Source of the DNA: Spiroplasma litorale
GTDB lineage: Bacteria; Bacillota_I; Bacilli_A; Mycoplasmatales; Mycoplasmataceae
DNA: 64,000 nt
Direction: 5' to 3'
Assembly: GCF_001267155.1 (NCBI RefSeq)
Contig: NZ_CP012357.1
Location: 372,001 to 436,000, forward strand
Shown: positions 42,073 through 54,813 of the stretch, piece after piece
Position numbering within the stretch: the stretch's first letter is position 1
How the letters are laid out: each line of letters starts with the position of its first letter
Program-made: the position numbers and the translations under genes
The notes under the pieces: model-generated
Seen by the model: the letters and a program-made list of their open reading frames with translations, nothing else
What the model was told of the DNA's origin: nothing
Databases searched by the model: none

Positions 42073-43443
42073 ACAACCCTAAAGAGACCAGAAATATTTT
42101 ATAATATTTGGTTTCTTTTTTTATTATATAAGTAATTTTGCAAGTTATTTCTTTTAATTATAAATTGATCGAATAATAATTTGAATTCTTGAAAATTTTT
42201 AAATTCATTACCGTATTGTGCAAAAAAACATTCTTTATATCAACCATTCAAAGATTCTGTTGGTGCATTATGTTTAAACCCTGACTCAGACATTGATAAA
42301 ACAACATTCGGATATAAATCAATAACATTTTTAACAGCATAAGATGTATTTGCGGTTCCTCTATCAGTTTGAATTATTGAATGGCTAACCTTATGTTTAT
42401 TAATAACTTCTATTACTTCACAAATAGTTTTTTTAACAATTTCTGAATTTTCAGTTAAATCAAAATTATAAGCAATCATTTCCCTGTTATATCAATTGTA
42501 GGCAAACTCTCCTAATATTTTAACTTTTTTTCCTTTAATTATAAGGTCTAAGTAAGAACCATACATTCCAATTTTTTGAAAGTTATATTGTGTGCTAAAA
42601 TCTTTTTTAATTAAGTCTGGTACAACGTTTCCTCTTTGGTGAGTGGTTCTTTTAGAATCTCTTTTAATTTTAACTAGATCAACTAACTTATTTTTTCTTA
42701 ATTCATTTATTATTTTGTAACTAACATTAATATTAAAAACATCTCTAATTCAAGAACTTACATTTCTTGAACCAGAAGATCCATTCTTTTTTGAAAACTT
42801 GTTTATTAAGTCTATCGCTTTATCATTATATTTTCTTTTTAATTCTACTTTTTTATTTTCAGATAGTTCTTTTTGATTTTTATTTTTTCATTTTGCATAG
42901 TTAGCAAAATTAACAAATAAAGCTTTGCATTTATCTTTTATGCTTAATTCAGTAGAATTATCAAAATAAATTATGTTATAGGTGTTATTTTTTCAAACCT
43001 TCTTACTTGTTTCTATCTTCATTTGAGTCTTCGATAAATTCATGCAAGAAGGCATGCGCTTTTCCAAAAAATTTATTTTAGCCTTATCTTTTAGTTTTTC
43101 TTTTTTAAGTTTACTTAATTCTTTTTCAAACTTTTTATTTTCTTCTTTAAGAATCTTGTTTTCAATGTCTTTTTTCATATAAATATTAACCTCACAAGGC
43201 GAATAATCTAATTCGCTTTCTAGTTCATTAATATTATATCTTTTTACTCATTGTTTTATTTGTGGTTGTCCACTTTTTAAATTTAATTCTTCGGCAATTT
43301 TAGAAGCTTTTTCACCAGCAAGAAATTTCTTAATTGCTAATAATTTTATCTTTTTGTCTATTATTTTCGGCATAAAAAAACACCCTTTCTGTAGAAACAA
43401 TTATTTAAAAAAATTTTAAATAATTTGGTCTCTTTAGGGTTGT
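42073..43443 (-). mobile_element. Second insertion sequence, IS3-like, complete
   Basis: 1371 bp with perfect 18-bp terminal inverted repeats (42073-42090 ACAACCCTAAAGAGACCA and its complement at 43426-43443) and one intact transposase. The flanks show no clear direct repeat. It sits between the fruA stop and the likely fruA terminator (43471-43518). Confidence 0.9.
42099..43373 (-). CDS. DDE transposase of the second IS
   Basis: 424 residues in one frame, different from the first transposase. An N-terminal helix-turn-helix ('GEKASKIAEELNLKSGQPQI') is followed by a charged coiled coil and a central HTH_21-like segment ('SSWIRDVFNINVSYKIINEL'). The catalytic core is divergent: I read the first Asp in 'GSYLDLIIKGKKVKIL', the second in 'IIQTDRGTANTSYAV' and Glu in 'HNAPTESLNGWYKE'. 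'agaaagggtg' precedes the ATG. Close in plan to IS3-family integrase cores, but family assignment is less sure than for the first IS. Confidence 0.85.
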
Positions 43444-43470
43444 CTATTTTATTAATATAAAAAATATTAT

Positions 43471-43518
43471 AAAAATAATACAATTTATAGATTTAAATTT
43501 ATAAATTGTATTATTTTT
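43471..43518 (+). terminator. Long perfect hairpin, probably the displaced fruA terminator
   Basis: 19-bp perfect stem (43471-43489 with 43500-43518, loop of ten) ending in Ts, just outside the IS. The rest of 43444-43683 is AT-rich and contains no ORF. Confidence 0.75.
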
Positions 43519-43683
43519 TATATTATTTTATAAAATTTTTAGAGTAAATTTTCCAAATTTTTTTTGTTTTATTACTTTTTAAATTGATATAATCATAAAT
43601 ATAAAATATTATTTATTTTATATTTATGCAAGTTTATTTTTTTTATTTTTATTGTCGAAATAAGAACAGGAAGTTATAAAATA

Positions 43684-46600
43684 ATGAATAAACAAAAACC
43701 TTTTTTTAAAAATTCATTTAAAAACTTAATAAAAAATAAAATACAACTTGTTGCGATATTAGTTTTGGTTTTACTATCGTCTTTTATATTTACAGCAAGT
43801 TTTTCATCAACTAGTAGGATTAAAAAATCATTTGATAATTTTATTTCAGAAAAAAATAGTAATTTACATGATTTTGTAATTGACTTAGAAAATACTACTT
43901 ATGAAAATGATTATTTAAAAGATAATTTTAAATCTATATCTGATGAAAATCAAAAAAACAATATGCTTATATCTTATGTGCAAGATAAACTTTTGAATTC
44001 ACAAAATGAATTTTTATTTGATCGTGTTGAAACAAGAAATTTTAGCTTATCATCAAATAAAAGTATAAAAGCAATTACATTAAATCCATACCAAAATATT
44101 GACAAATTTGTAGTTTCAAAAGGTATGTCGTTAGAATTGTATAAAAACTATACAAGAGCAACAAACGACTACACCAAATCTTGAGTATATATTAATGAAA
44201 ATTTTGCTAATCAAAATGATATAAAAATAAATGACATTGTTAGATTACAAGATGATGAATATGGTGATAGTGTTCTTGTAAAAAATAGTCAAAAACTAAA
44301 AGTTGATTTATCTCAGTATGAAAAAAAAGATATTAATCTTTGAAAACCTGAAAGTAAATACGCTCAACAAAATTGATTCCAAGTAGTTGGATTTGGATCA
44401 TCAGCAGACTTTTCAACACCTGTAATTAGTTCTGAAAAACCTTTGCCCGATACAAAAAATGAGGCTCTTTTTTATTTAAATCCAGAAAATTTTGGGTATA
44501 AGTATTTTTATTATGATGCAATATATCCTAATAATGAATTTAATTTAACAGAACATGAAAATAGACGTATTTGAATAACAAACGCAGAGTTAAAAGCAAA
44601 TGAAAAGTTAAAAGCAAACTCAAATAGTGATATTGAAGTTTATTTTGTTGGTAAATTTAAAAATGATGGAGATATTAATTACTTAAATGAGGTACTTACA
44701 AGTCAAACAAAAGCCGAATCAATTAAACTATATTCATGATTTAGCAATAAATTAATGAGTAGTACTAAAATTGTATATTCAAAAAATGATGCTAACTATA
44801 AGTTTAGTTCAAGAGTTAATTTTATAAACCAAGCGATTAAAATGTTTGAAATAATAGGGTATATAGTTACTGGTATAACATTATTAATTGCAATTGTTAT
44901 GCTTATATTAATGATAAAAAATGACTTAAAAAAATCTTTTCCACAATTAGGAGTTTTGATTTCATTAGGTTATAAAAAATCTTCATTATTACTTTCAACA
45001 AGTTTGTATCCATTTTTTGTTTCGATAATAGGAGGACTGGCAGGTTATTTCATAGGTTCTAGTATACAAGAGGTTGTTGTTGGAATTTTTGATAAGTTTT
45101 TTCAAATTAATATTTTAAGCTTTGATTTTTCATGGGAATCTATTTTAGTAAATATATTTGGTATTTTTATATTATTAGAATTAATAACTTTAGTGACTTA
45201 TTTTTATGTATTGAATTCATATAAACCACTAGAAATGATTCATTATGAAAATAGAAAAATTACTAGTAAATTTAATTTATTACTTAAAAAAATATTTACA
45301 AAAAGAAAAAAATTTGACTCAAGATTTAAAGGAGCAATTTTATCAAGTTCAATAACTAAATTAGCATCTGTCTTTGGAGTTATAGGTACTTCTTCATTTT
45401 TAATTACTTTAGGAACCATAACACCTGGTGTATTAAAAACAAATGTTGATAAAACTTATAACAATACAAAATATGATAATATCACTGAATATGAATCACC
45501 AATTTATAATAGTCCTAAAAGTTTTTTAAAAACTTATAATCCATATTCAGATGTTAAAGATCCTAAAAAACTTAGCTCAGGCGAATTGGCGAATATGATA
45601 ATTGAAAATAATACATCTAATAAAATTTATTCTCCATCAGAAGATTTATCAACACTTAATGATTTGTCATATAAAAATATAGATATAAGTTATTTGCAAA
45701 ATTTTGATTTAAAAATTGATTTTGGAGATATTAAAGATGAAGAACAAATCAAAAATTTTAGCAAAATCACTATAATGAATTTGTGAACTGATCTTAAAAA
45801 CTATAAATTTGATAAATATTGAGATAAAAATGCATTAATTAAAGTTTTAATAAGTGATAGTGAGTCACTTGAAAAAATTGAAGATTTAGAATCTATTAGA
45901 TTATTTTACTTAAAATATAAAAATTCTATAGGTTTAAAAGATATATTTAAAAATGAATCTAGACAAGACTATTTTAGTGAGGGAACTAATTATGTCAAAA
46001 CTGGAATAAATGATGAATTAAGACCAAATATAATAGGTGACAAGGAACTTAAAGTAGTTGGTGCAACTAACCCTTTAATTGAGTTTACAGAAGAGGGTAC
46101 TATTAATAACGATGATTCTTTATCAACAAGTTTATATGATATTAAGGATTCTTTAGTTTGAAAAGATCAAAGAATTAATACTATTGTTTCGATATATAAT
46201 TGATTTCAAGTGCACTTCTACAATAATTTTCAACAAGCTTTTTTACAAGGTATTTATAATAATTCACCAACAAGAGTCAAAGAATATTTATTAAAAAATT
46301 ATAGTGATCCTGATGGTTATTATAATGTAGGATTTGGAACAATCCCTTACAATTATAAAAGTGATGATATTGGTATATTAATAAATTCAACTATAGATAA
46401 TTTGCAAACAAAAGTATATGGTGTAGAAAAAGATAATAAAACATTAAATCTCGTAAATAGAAATGGCGAAAACTTAATTAATAGTGTTTTTGAAGATGAA
46501 AATAACATTTTAGTAAATGAATCACTTGCAAAAAGACTAAACCTAAGTGTTGGTTCTGATTTAAATGTGAATCATTTAATCAATGCACTCAACTATAAAA

Positions 46601-47775
46601 ATCAAGAATTGAGCATAGACAGCTGAGATACTAATTCATTAGATGCTTTTGATAAAACTGGAAATACTTCACCGTGAGAATTATATAATAATTCTATCTT
46701 CTCAAAAGGAGATCAAAAGGTTTCTGACTGAAAAAATAAAACAATTAACGACGAAGGAACTCAAACTGAAGATTATGTTTATAAATCTAACATTGATTTA
46801 ACTTCTGAAAATATGGTTGGACCAACATTAATGTCTGAAGCACTTTCTAATGGTTCTATTAATAAAAAAATTAATAATGTAGAAAAAAAATATAAAGTAG
46901 TGGGTATTGTTGATAAATATGGTGATAACCAAGCTTGAATAAACAATGATACAGCTAAAAAAGTTTCTGGTTTTGATAAAAGTGAAAAACTATTGTTCAA
47001 TCTATTCATGAAAGAATGAGAAAACCCAAAAGATAAAGTAGGTTTAGAAAACTTAATTACTTTTATTAAGGATAATAAAACAAATGCTAATGCCTTTGAA
47101 AGTTTTAAAGAATTTATAAAAGAACCTGAAAACAATAAATTTAATAATTTATTTAAAAATGAATATCCAATTTTTAATTATAAAACTTCACTTGATGAAA
47201 GTATTACAGACATTACAAAAGGTGTTTCAACAATTCAATTGTATGGTGACTATTCAATGTTTGGATTAAATGGGGGAAGCACTAATCAAAAAACGTATAA
47301 TGCTTTCTCTAAGGGATCGATAAATAACCTTTCAGCAGTTAATGAAGCAAAAAAAGTTTTAGAAAGAATTAACAACACAGTAAATTCAATAATATTTTTA
47401 GTAATTTTTGTTTGAACATTGCTTAGTGCTGTAATAATATTGTTAACAATTAATTTAGTTATAAGTGAAAATAAAAAAATAATATCATCTATGAAAGTTC
47501 TTGGTTACAAAGATTTATATATAGCAAAATTATTTATTTTCATATATGTTCCTGTTGTTATTGTAAGTGCTCTTCTTGGTTTTGCATTATGTTATCTTGC
47601 ATTCTATTTTGCTCTTAAAACAATTTATTCTACAATTGTATTACCTTTAGTATTTCAATGATGGTATTTCATTCCTGGAATATTTGGTTCATGATTGTTA
47701 TATGTATTTAGTGTAAATTTGAGCTGATTCTCTTTAAAAAGATTAAATATGCTTCACATTATTTTAGGGGGTTAG
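43684..47775 (+). CDS. Very large ABC transporter permease (FtsX/MacB-like)
   Basis: 1363 residues. One membrane span near the N-terminus (about 22-42), a long external domain, three spans at about residues 386-530 ('GYIVTGITLLIAIVMLILMI', 'LGVLISLGYKK'), another span near 560, a second long external domain, and three spans at the end ('SSMKVLGYKDLYIAKLF'). The duplicated FtsX pattern (LxSxGYkk..., then SMKVLGY) is that of Mollicutes lipoprotein-export or peptide-type permeases. Its ATPase is not next to it. A lipoprotein follows four bases after the stop, so they are co-expressed. Substrate unknown. Confidence 0.85.
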
Positions 47776-47779
47776 GTAT

Positions 47780-48835
47780 ATGAAAAAACTAAAATTAATT
47801 TTAATTTCATTATTGCCAACTTTATCTTTGTTAACCATTGGTTGTGGAACAGGCAGCTCTATAGATGACATTGAACGACCAGATCCAATAATGCCTATTA
47901 GTAAAACAGGGTTTGATAAAATTAATATAGACGATATTGAAATTGATAAATTCTTATATAATGAAGATCTGTTGAAGGTTATAAATACAAAATTAACCAA
48001 TGCAGGATATGACTTAAATAAAATTGATTATAAAGTCTTTAAAAATGAAACTCAAATATCCATGAATGATGATTTATATAGAAATGGGAATTATAGATTT
48101 CTAATAACAAATAAAGATAATTCAAATGATACAATTACCGCTTACATTAAAATTATAAATTCATTGTATTTGCAAGATAATTTTAATATTACTGAAATTG
48201 GTGAAGTTTATGATCATAGACCAAATACGTTATTAAACAGTCTTTTATTTAGAAATACTTCTATGATTAAATATCTTCAAAAAATTGCAGATGAATTAAC
48301 TCTTTTAGAAAACATTACTTATTATAAATCAGAAGTTGAAAATGATGTAACCCCATTTCATGCAAAAATACAAATAAATGATACTATACCAAAAGAAAAA
48401 CCGAAAAACTTTTATGGAATGATTGATCTTTCTTACAACATTAAAACTTTTGATTCGTCACCCGGACAAAATAATATAAATTTTCCAGCAACATTTGAAG
48501 AAATAATTAAAGATGGTGATGATAAATTTAAAATAAAATATAGTCTTGGTAACTTACCAGATACAAGCATTTATACAGTTTTAATGTATTTAATTTCAAT
48601 CAATTCTATAAACTATAATTATTGACCAATAGTTTTAAATGATTTAGACATTAAAAATATAAAACCAGAATACGATAAAGAAAAAAATCAATATAGTATA
48701 AGATTATTTTCGAAAAAATATAATGGAGATCAAAAATTACCTGAATCACCAATAGAACAAAGTGGAGAATACAATAATAGCTCTCATTATATAAACGATG
48801 AGAAAGGTATTTTATTTTACTTTACTGTAATATAA
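47780..48835 (+). CDS. Lipoprotein in operon with the ABC permease
   Basis: 351 residues. Signal peptide of about 21 residues with lipobox 'LTIGC' (Cys22) for lipid attachment. The mature protein is Asn/Asp/Ile-rich without recognised domain. 'taggggg' at the end of the permease gene serves as its ribosome binding site. It probably sits on the outer face of the membrane and may assist the permease. A terminator follows. Confidence 0.82.
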
Positions 48836-48837
48836 TT

Positions 48838-48863
48838 AAAACTACATTGTTATGTGGTTTTTT
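48838..48863 (+). terminator. Terminator after the lipoprotein gene
   Basis: Stem AAAACTACAT/ATGTGGTTTT (one G-T pair), loop TGTT, followed by Ts, three bases after the stop. Confidence 0.8.
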
Positions 48864-48966
48864 AAATTTAAAAATGCTTTTTAATTATTGATTTAATCTT
48901 ATATAATCATAATGTTTATTAAAAATAATAATATTTACTTATTAATTTTATTATAGAGGGGATAAA

Positions 48967-50202
48967 ATGATCCAGAAACCAAGAGGAACTGAAGATATTA
49001 TAAATTCTAAAGCAAAACAATACTTTGCGTTAGAATTTATAATAAGAAATATAGTTGATAATTTTAATTTTAATGAAATCAAAACCCCAGTTTTTGAAAG
49101 TTCAGAATTATTTAAAAATAATGTTGGGGATACAACTGACATTGTAACTAAAGAAATGTATAATTTTCTAGACAAGAAGAATAGGGAATTAACTTTAAAA
49201 CCAGAGGGGACAGTCCCGACTGTTAGAGCAGTAATTGAAAATAAGTTATATACTCAAGAAAATTTACCTTTAAAGTTATTTTATTTTTCAAATATGTTTA
49301 GATATGAAAGACCCCAAAAAGGTAGAATGAGACAGTTTAGTCAATTTGGTGTTGAAGTATTCGGACCTAATTCTCCTGAACTTGATTCAGAACTTATTTC
49401 GCTTTGTTTTATGATATTAAATTCTATCGGTTTAAAAAACTATACTTTAAATATTAACTACATAGTTATTGGTGAACAAAGATTAAAATACATTAATGAA
49501 CTTAAAAAATATTTAGATTCGAAAAATCTTTGTGATGATTGTAAAACAAGAATAAATACTAATCCTTTAAGAGCGCTTGACTGTAAAATCGATAGATCTC
49601 AACTTGAAGATGTAATTGATATGAAATTGTTTTTAGAAGAAAGTGACAAAGAATATTATAATAATATTAAAAAAAACATTAACAATATAGGCATAAATTT
49701 TTATGAGGATAAAAAATTAGTAAGAGGATTAGATTACTACACAGGTTTAGTTTTTGAAATTGTTGATGAAAATGGTTTAACAATAATTGGTGGTGGAAGA
49801 TACAATAATTTGTTTAAAAAAATGTCAAATATTGATATTCCTGCATGTGGTTTTGGATTGGGAATGGAAAGAATAATTTTATCATTAGAAAACCAGCAAA
49901 TAAAATTATTTGAAGATCAGCAACTCGATGCTTTTATAATTGGAATTTCAGAAAAGGCTAAATCATTTTCAAGTATATTATTATTTATGTTAAGAAATGA
50001 AAATTTAAAAGTAGATTTTGAATACATGGGAAAAAATTTAAAATCCGGATTTAAAAACTCTGAAAAGTATAATCCAAAAAATATAATAATTATAGGTGAT
50101 AATGAAATTAAAGAAAAAGTAGTAATAATTAAAAATCAAAAATTAAAAACTGAAAGCAAAATCAGTTTTGATAAAATTGTAGAATTTTTGAAAAAGGAGT
50201 AA
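48967..50202 (+). CDS. hisS: Histidyl-tRNA synthetase
   Basis: 411 residues, normal length. Class II motifs: motif 1 near 'ETPVFESSELFK', motif 2 'FRYERPQKGRMRQFSQFGVE', the HisA signature 'LVRGLDYYTGLVFE' and motif 3 'GFGLGMERIILSL'. Charges tRNA-His. 'gagggg' precedes the ATG. aspS starts three bases after its stop, the classic hisS-aspS operon. Confidence 0.97.
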   Translation: MIQKPRGTEDIINSKAKQYFALEFIIRNIVDNFNFNEIKTPVFESSELFKNNVGDTTDIVTKEMYNFLDKKNRELTLKPEGTVPTVRAVIENKLYTQENLPLKLFYFSNMFRYERPQKGRMRQFSQFGVEVFGPNSPELDSELISLCFMILNSIGLKNYTLNINYIVIGEQRLKYINELKKYLDSKNLCDDCKTRINTNPLRALDCKIDRSQLEDVIDMKLFLEESDKEYYNNIKKNINNIGINFYEDKKLVRGLDYYTGLVFEIVDENGLTIIGGGRYNNLFKKMSNIDIPACGFGLGMERIILSLENQQIKLFEDQQLDAFIIGISEKAKSFSSILLFMLRNENLKVDFEYMGKNLKSGFKNSEKYNPKNIIIIGDNEIKEKVVIIKNQKLKTESKISFDKIVEFLKKE

Positions 50203-50205
50203 AAA

Positions 50206-51930
50206 ATGAAAAGAACACATACTTGTGGTGAGTTGAATATAAGTAATTTAAATGAAAATATAATTTTACAAGGATGAGTTTCAAAAATAAGAAAAATGGG
50301 AGCAATGACTTTCATTGACTTAAGAGACTTGTGAGGCATAACTCAATTGGTGATTGAAGAAAAAGATTTAATTGATATTTCAAATATCAAACCAGAATTT
50401 GTAATTGAAATTAGTGGTGTTGTAATTGAAAGAAAATCAAAAAATTTTGATATCCCAACAGGTGAAATTGAGATAAAAGTATCTAAAATAAATATAATTA
50501 ATAAATCTGACCTGCCACCATTTGAAATTAAAAATAATATTGAAGCCCAAGAAGATACAAGACTTAAATATAGATATCTTGATTTAAGAAGACCTGAAAT
50601 GCAAGAAAAATTTATCATTAGACATAAAGTATATCAGGTTTTAAGAAACTTTTTTTCAGATAATAAATTTATAGAAATTGAAACACCGATTTTTGGTAAA
50701 TCAACTCCTGAGGGTGCAAGAGATTTTTTAATTCCTTCAAGATTAAATAAAAACAAATTCTATGCTTTACCTCAGTCTCCACAATTATACAAACAATTAT
50801 TTATGATTTCAGGTTTTGATAGATATTTCCAAATTGCAAAATGTTTTAGAGATGAAGATTTAAGAATTGATAGACAATTAGAGTTTACTCAATTAGATAT
50901 GGAAATGTCATTTGCAAATCAAGAAGATGTTATAGAAATGATTGAAAACTCTATTAAAACAGTTATGAAAACAATAAAAAACTTGGATTTTAAAGATAAA
51001 TTTATCAGGTTAGATTATAGCGATGCTATAGAAAAATATGGAACAGATAAACCTGATTTAAGATTTGATTTAGAAATTAAAACATTAAATGATTGCTTTA
51101 AAAATACAGACGTAAATTTATTTAAAGACTTAAAAAATAAATCAATTAGATCTATTTGCGTAAGTGGTCTTTTAAATAAGAAAGAACTTGAAAGTCTAAC
51201 TGAAGTAGGTAAGCAAAACTCTGTTGAAATTTTAGGATTTGCAAAATATGATTTAAAAGAATGAACCGGATCAATAGGTTCTAAATTAAATGAATCAGAA
51301 AAAAAACAAATTATAGAAATATTTAATATAAAAAATGAATCAACGGTTCTTTTTGTGATAGAAGATTATGATGTTGCAAGTAAAGCAATGGGTGCAATAA
51401 GAAATGCATGCGCAAATTTAAAAAATTTAATTAATAGAGAAGAATATAAATTTCTTTGAGTCATTAATTTTCCGCTATTTGAGTTTTCTGAAGAAGAAAA
51501 CAGATATGTTGCAGCTCATCATCCATTTACAATGCCTTCCGATGAAAGTATTGATAATTTTGATATTGACTTCAAAAATGCAAAGGCAAAAGCATATGAT
51601 ATTGTTCTTAATGGTTTTGAGCTTGGTGGTGGAAGTCAAAGAATTACTAATAAAGAAATTCAAGAAAGAATGTTCAAAGCAATTGGTTTTGATAATGAAA
51701 AAATCAAATCAAATTTTGGTTGATTTGTAAATGCTTATAATTATGGTGCACCATACCATTCAGGTTGTGCGATAGGGCTCGACAGGCTATGCATGCTTCT
51801 TACAAATAGCAGTTCAATAAGAGAGGTTATTGCGTTCCCAAAAAACTCATCTGGTATTGATCCAATGACAAATGCTCCAGATATTGTAGAATCATCAAGT
51901 TTGGATGAATTAAATATAAAACTAAAATAG
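50206..51930 (+). CDS. aspS: Aspartyl-tRNA synthetase
   Basis: 574 residues. OB-fold anticodon domain ('[20 protein letters not shown]'), then '[20 protein letters not shown]', '[20 protein letters not shown]' (flipping loop), motif 2 '[19 protein letters not shown]', the bacterial insertion domain, and motif 3 '[13 protein letters not shown]'. Single AspRS gene visible; asparagine coding cannot be judged from here. The tail-to-tail neighbour begins its stop one base away and no terminator is visible. Confidence 0.97.
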
Positions 51931-51931
51931 A

Positions 51932-52624
51932 TTAATAAAAATTTTTCATTATATTGTAAGAGAAAAATGAAAATGAGTAATTAAAATTTACAAGTTCTAA
52001 GGTTGATGATGCAATCTTTATATAAATTGCGTCATTAACCTTTTTCTTTCTAAAAAGAGTTTTTGAATACTTTAATAAATTTCCAAGAATGTCGTTTACC
52101 ACAAATATATTTTTGTTTGGTATAGCTACATTATCTAATAATAATTTAATGTAATCATCATTTTCTGTTAGAGTGTACATATTTTTTTTATATATTTCAA
52201 AAAAACTAAATAATGTTTTATTAACAAGATCTAAAAAGTATTCCATTTTATTTGAAACTTCTTTATATTTCAAGTCTTCATAAAATTTGCAAACAATTTC
52301 AATAAATTTTACTCATCCTAAAATATAAGAATAATCACAAAATATTTTATATAATTTTGAATATATTTTAATATCTGATTTTATATCTTTACTTTTTTGA
52401 TTTAAAAAATTATTGTAATTGCTAATTTGTTTTATAAATTCAGGATAATCACCATATTTTTCTGGAACTTCTAATTCAAAATTACTTAAATGTTTAAATT
52501 TGACTTTTCATTTTTTTAACTTATTTATGCTTTTTGATACTTCTTTAGTTCAAAAAGGTCTAACATTTTTTAAATTATTAACATCATTATCAACAATTTT
52601 AAACGTTTTAAAATATTCTATCAT
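51932..52624 (-). CDS. Hypothetical helical protein
   Basis: 230 residues from the ATG at 52624, with 'agaaaga' upstream; two in-frame TGA-Trp codons break it under the standard code. Lys/Asn/Phe-rich, mostly alpha-helical, no signal peptide or membrane span. Divergent from the next gene across 60 bp, and the C-terminal half ('NDAIYIKIASSTLELVN') weakly recalls 'DRHIVLKFVEQAAEII' of that gene. No function can be given. Confidence 0.65.
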
Positions 52625-52684
52625 TTTTCTTATCTTTCTAATTGAATGTTATATATTATTAATATATATTAAAAAGGAATTATT

Positions 52685-53413
52685 ATGTTAGGAAAATATA
52701 ATTTTAATAAAGAACAATATAAAAAATTTGAAGTATTTTTTGAAGAAGTTTTAATTTCGCTAGATGAACTAATGAATTTAATTCATAAAGATTTAAAAGT
52801 TGCATCAATATATAGAAAAAGTTTTGATGATGTATTTGATATTTTAAAAAGTATGTCCTTTATTGATGATTTTAATAATTTAAAAGAAAATTTTAAAATA
52901 TTTTACCAAGACATTCTAAATTCATTGATTGTTGAAAATAAAAATAGAATAGTAGATAGACATATTGTGCTAAAATTTGTTGAACAAGCAGCCGAAATTA
53001 TAAGAATTTCAGATCTGATTGCAAAAATAAGTTATGAAAATATTTTGTCCCAAAAAGAAGTTTTAGAAATAGATGAGATTATATATATTATTTGAGAAGA
53101 AATTAAAAAATACATGTCAAAAATTGACTATTATAACAAAAATTATCCAAAAGTATTTAAGGAAAATTGTAAAAACAAGTTATTTCAATTAAACTCATCT
53201 AAAAATTTATATGATTGAGAAAATTACATCAATGAAATATTAGAAGATTTAGAAGAATACTCATTAACAGATAAAGATTTACACAACATATTTATTGATG
53301 GAACAAGTGAATATTGATATATTGTTGGTGTTTTAAATAAAATTCTAATTTTAGTTCTCTTAATATTAACTCTATTAAAAAAACGTAAATATATTAAAAA
53401 CGCTGAAATTTAG
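52685..53413 (+). CDS. Hypothetical protein with C-terminal membrane anchor
   Basis: 242 residues. Helical soluble part followed by a single hydrophobic segment at about residues 216-233 ('VGVLNKILILVLLILTLL') and a short basic tail, so it looks tail-anchored with the bulk in the cytoplasm. 'aaaagga' precedes the ATG. Shares a 60-bp divergent promoter region with its minus-strand neighbour, suggesting joint control. No known family. Confidence 0.68.
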
Positions 53414-53446
53414 TAAACAGGTATAAGTCCATTTTCATAAGACATT

Positions 53447-53475
53447 CAAAAATTAGCTAATTTTTGGTATAATTA
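53447..53475 (+). promoter_or_regulatory. Palindrome and extended -10 before the gene at 53502
   Basis: CAAAAATTAGCTAATTTTTG (53447-53466) is a palindrome, and GGTATAAT directly follows at 53466-53473. The palindrome may be the terminator of the upstream gene or an operator overlapping the promoter. Confidence 0.45.
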
Positions 53476-53501
53476 TATAAATATCTTTAAGGAGACTTTA
53501 T

Positions 53502-54728
53502 ATGCACGTAAAAAAACTAATAGTTAAAAATTTTGTGACACCAGGTGTTCAAACTTATGAATTTAACAATGAAGGTTTCTTAGTTGGTGGTGATTTCTTA
53601 AATCCATACATTTTAAGAAATATAAATGATTTGGTCAATGGTCTTTGAATTGAAAATACAATTAGTTTCGAGAAATATTACCCAAAATTTGCAAAAAAAC
53701 TTAAAGATGAAGATATGGACCTTCAAATTGATGCTTTATTTGAGGTTACAAAAGAAGAGCTGCAAAATCTAAATAGAATACTTAAAACATTAGGTAATAG
53801 AGTACCTTTGTTATCAAGAGTTTATTACTATTCAATTAAATGTATATATCCTTTTATTTTTCCTATTATAACAATTGTTCCAGCAGATCACCATCACCCA
53901 ACGGATGTTTCTTTTGGTATTGGATTGCATTATGAAAAATTTTTTAGACCAAATATAACTAAAAAAGAAATAATTACCAATACTGGTATTAAGGCAGTTG
54001 GTTTAATAAGAGATAAATATTTTGAATACCTTGAAAGAAAAGTGGATGATGATTATTTAATTGCATATAGGGAGTATCTAGATTTAATAAAATCTATATT
54101 TAGGTTTGATACAGAATTTATTAAAAAACTAGGTAAAATTGTTTATGAAATTAATGATGGGGATATTATTAACTTTGGAGATCAAGAAGGATTTTTCTTG
54201 ACTGTACCAGAATTTAATGATTTTCTAGATTCATTTAAAATATTAAGAGAAAATGAAGAGCTTAAAGAAGACTTTTTATCACTATTATTTGATACGTATT
54301 TGGTCGATTTGCAATGAATTTATTCAGTAAAATCAGCAAACGATATTTATGAAATGAAAAGAAATGTATCCAAAAATTTTTGTGATAGATCTTATTATTC
54401 TAGAGAATTGCTTGATTTTTTCAATTTTTTCTTTGATGTAAATCAAGATTTATTCGATTTTTCAAATATTGTAGAGCTTAATGAATTAAAAGTTGACAAT
54501 TCATTAATTGCAGAAGAAATAGTAAAAGATAGAAAAATAATTACTATTTTTAAAGATGAAGAAGATGTTACTATTGAAAAAACTTTAGAAAAGGACAATA
54601 GAACACTAAAGGTTAAAAAATCAATGGCCGCTAAAAAGAAAAAAGATAAGGCAGTTCAACTTAAAAAAGAAAAACAACAAAGAAATAAAAGAATTAAAGA
54701 ACTTATGACTAGAATTAAAAATAACTAG
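53502..54728 (+). CDS. Hypothetical protein, unknown
   Basis: 408 residues with a strong 'aaggaga' site. Not recognised. A histidine cluster 'PADHHHPTDVSFGIGLHYEK' near residue 130 could bind metal. The middle is acidic and aromatic; the last 70 residues are strongly basic and coiled ('MAAKKKKDKAVQLKKEKQQR'), as in ribosome- or RNA-associated proteins. No membrane span. It is followed after 85 bp by the SEC-C protein gene. Confidence 0.65.
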
Positions 54729-54813
54729 TTATAAGTTTTTATTTTAATGACACAACTTTAATAAATAATATAAAATTAATACTATAAAGCAATCTAAATA
54801 TAGTGGGGTAAAA

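Noticed and set aside
42240-42620. The second transposase at first seemed to lack its first catalytic Asp, since the TDITYI segment reads differently.
   Set aside because: Shifting the alignment by a few residues places the Asp of 'YLDLIIKG' on the expected first strand, so the triad can be complete.
43684-47775. Many apparent stops (TGA) inside large genes, as if they were pseudogenes.
   Set aside because: TGA falls at Trp positions of conserved motifs throughout the window; under genetic code 4 the frames are intact.
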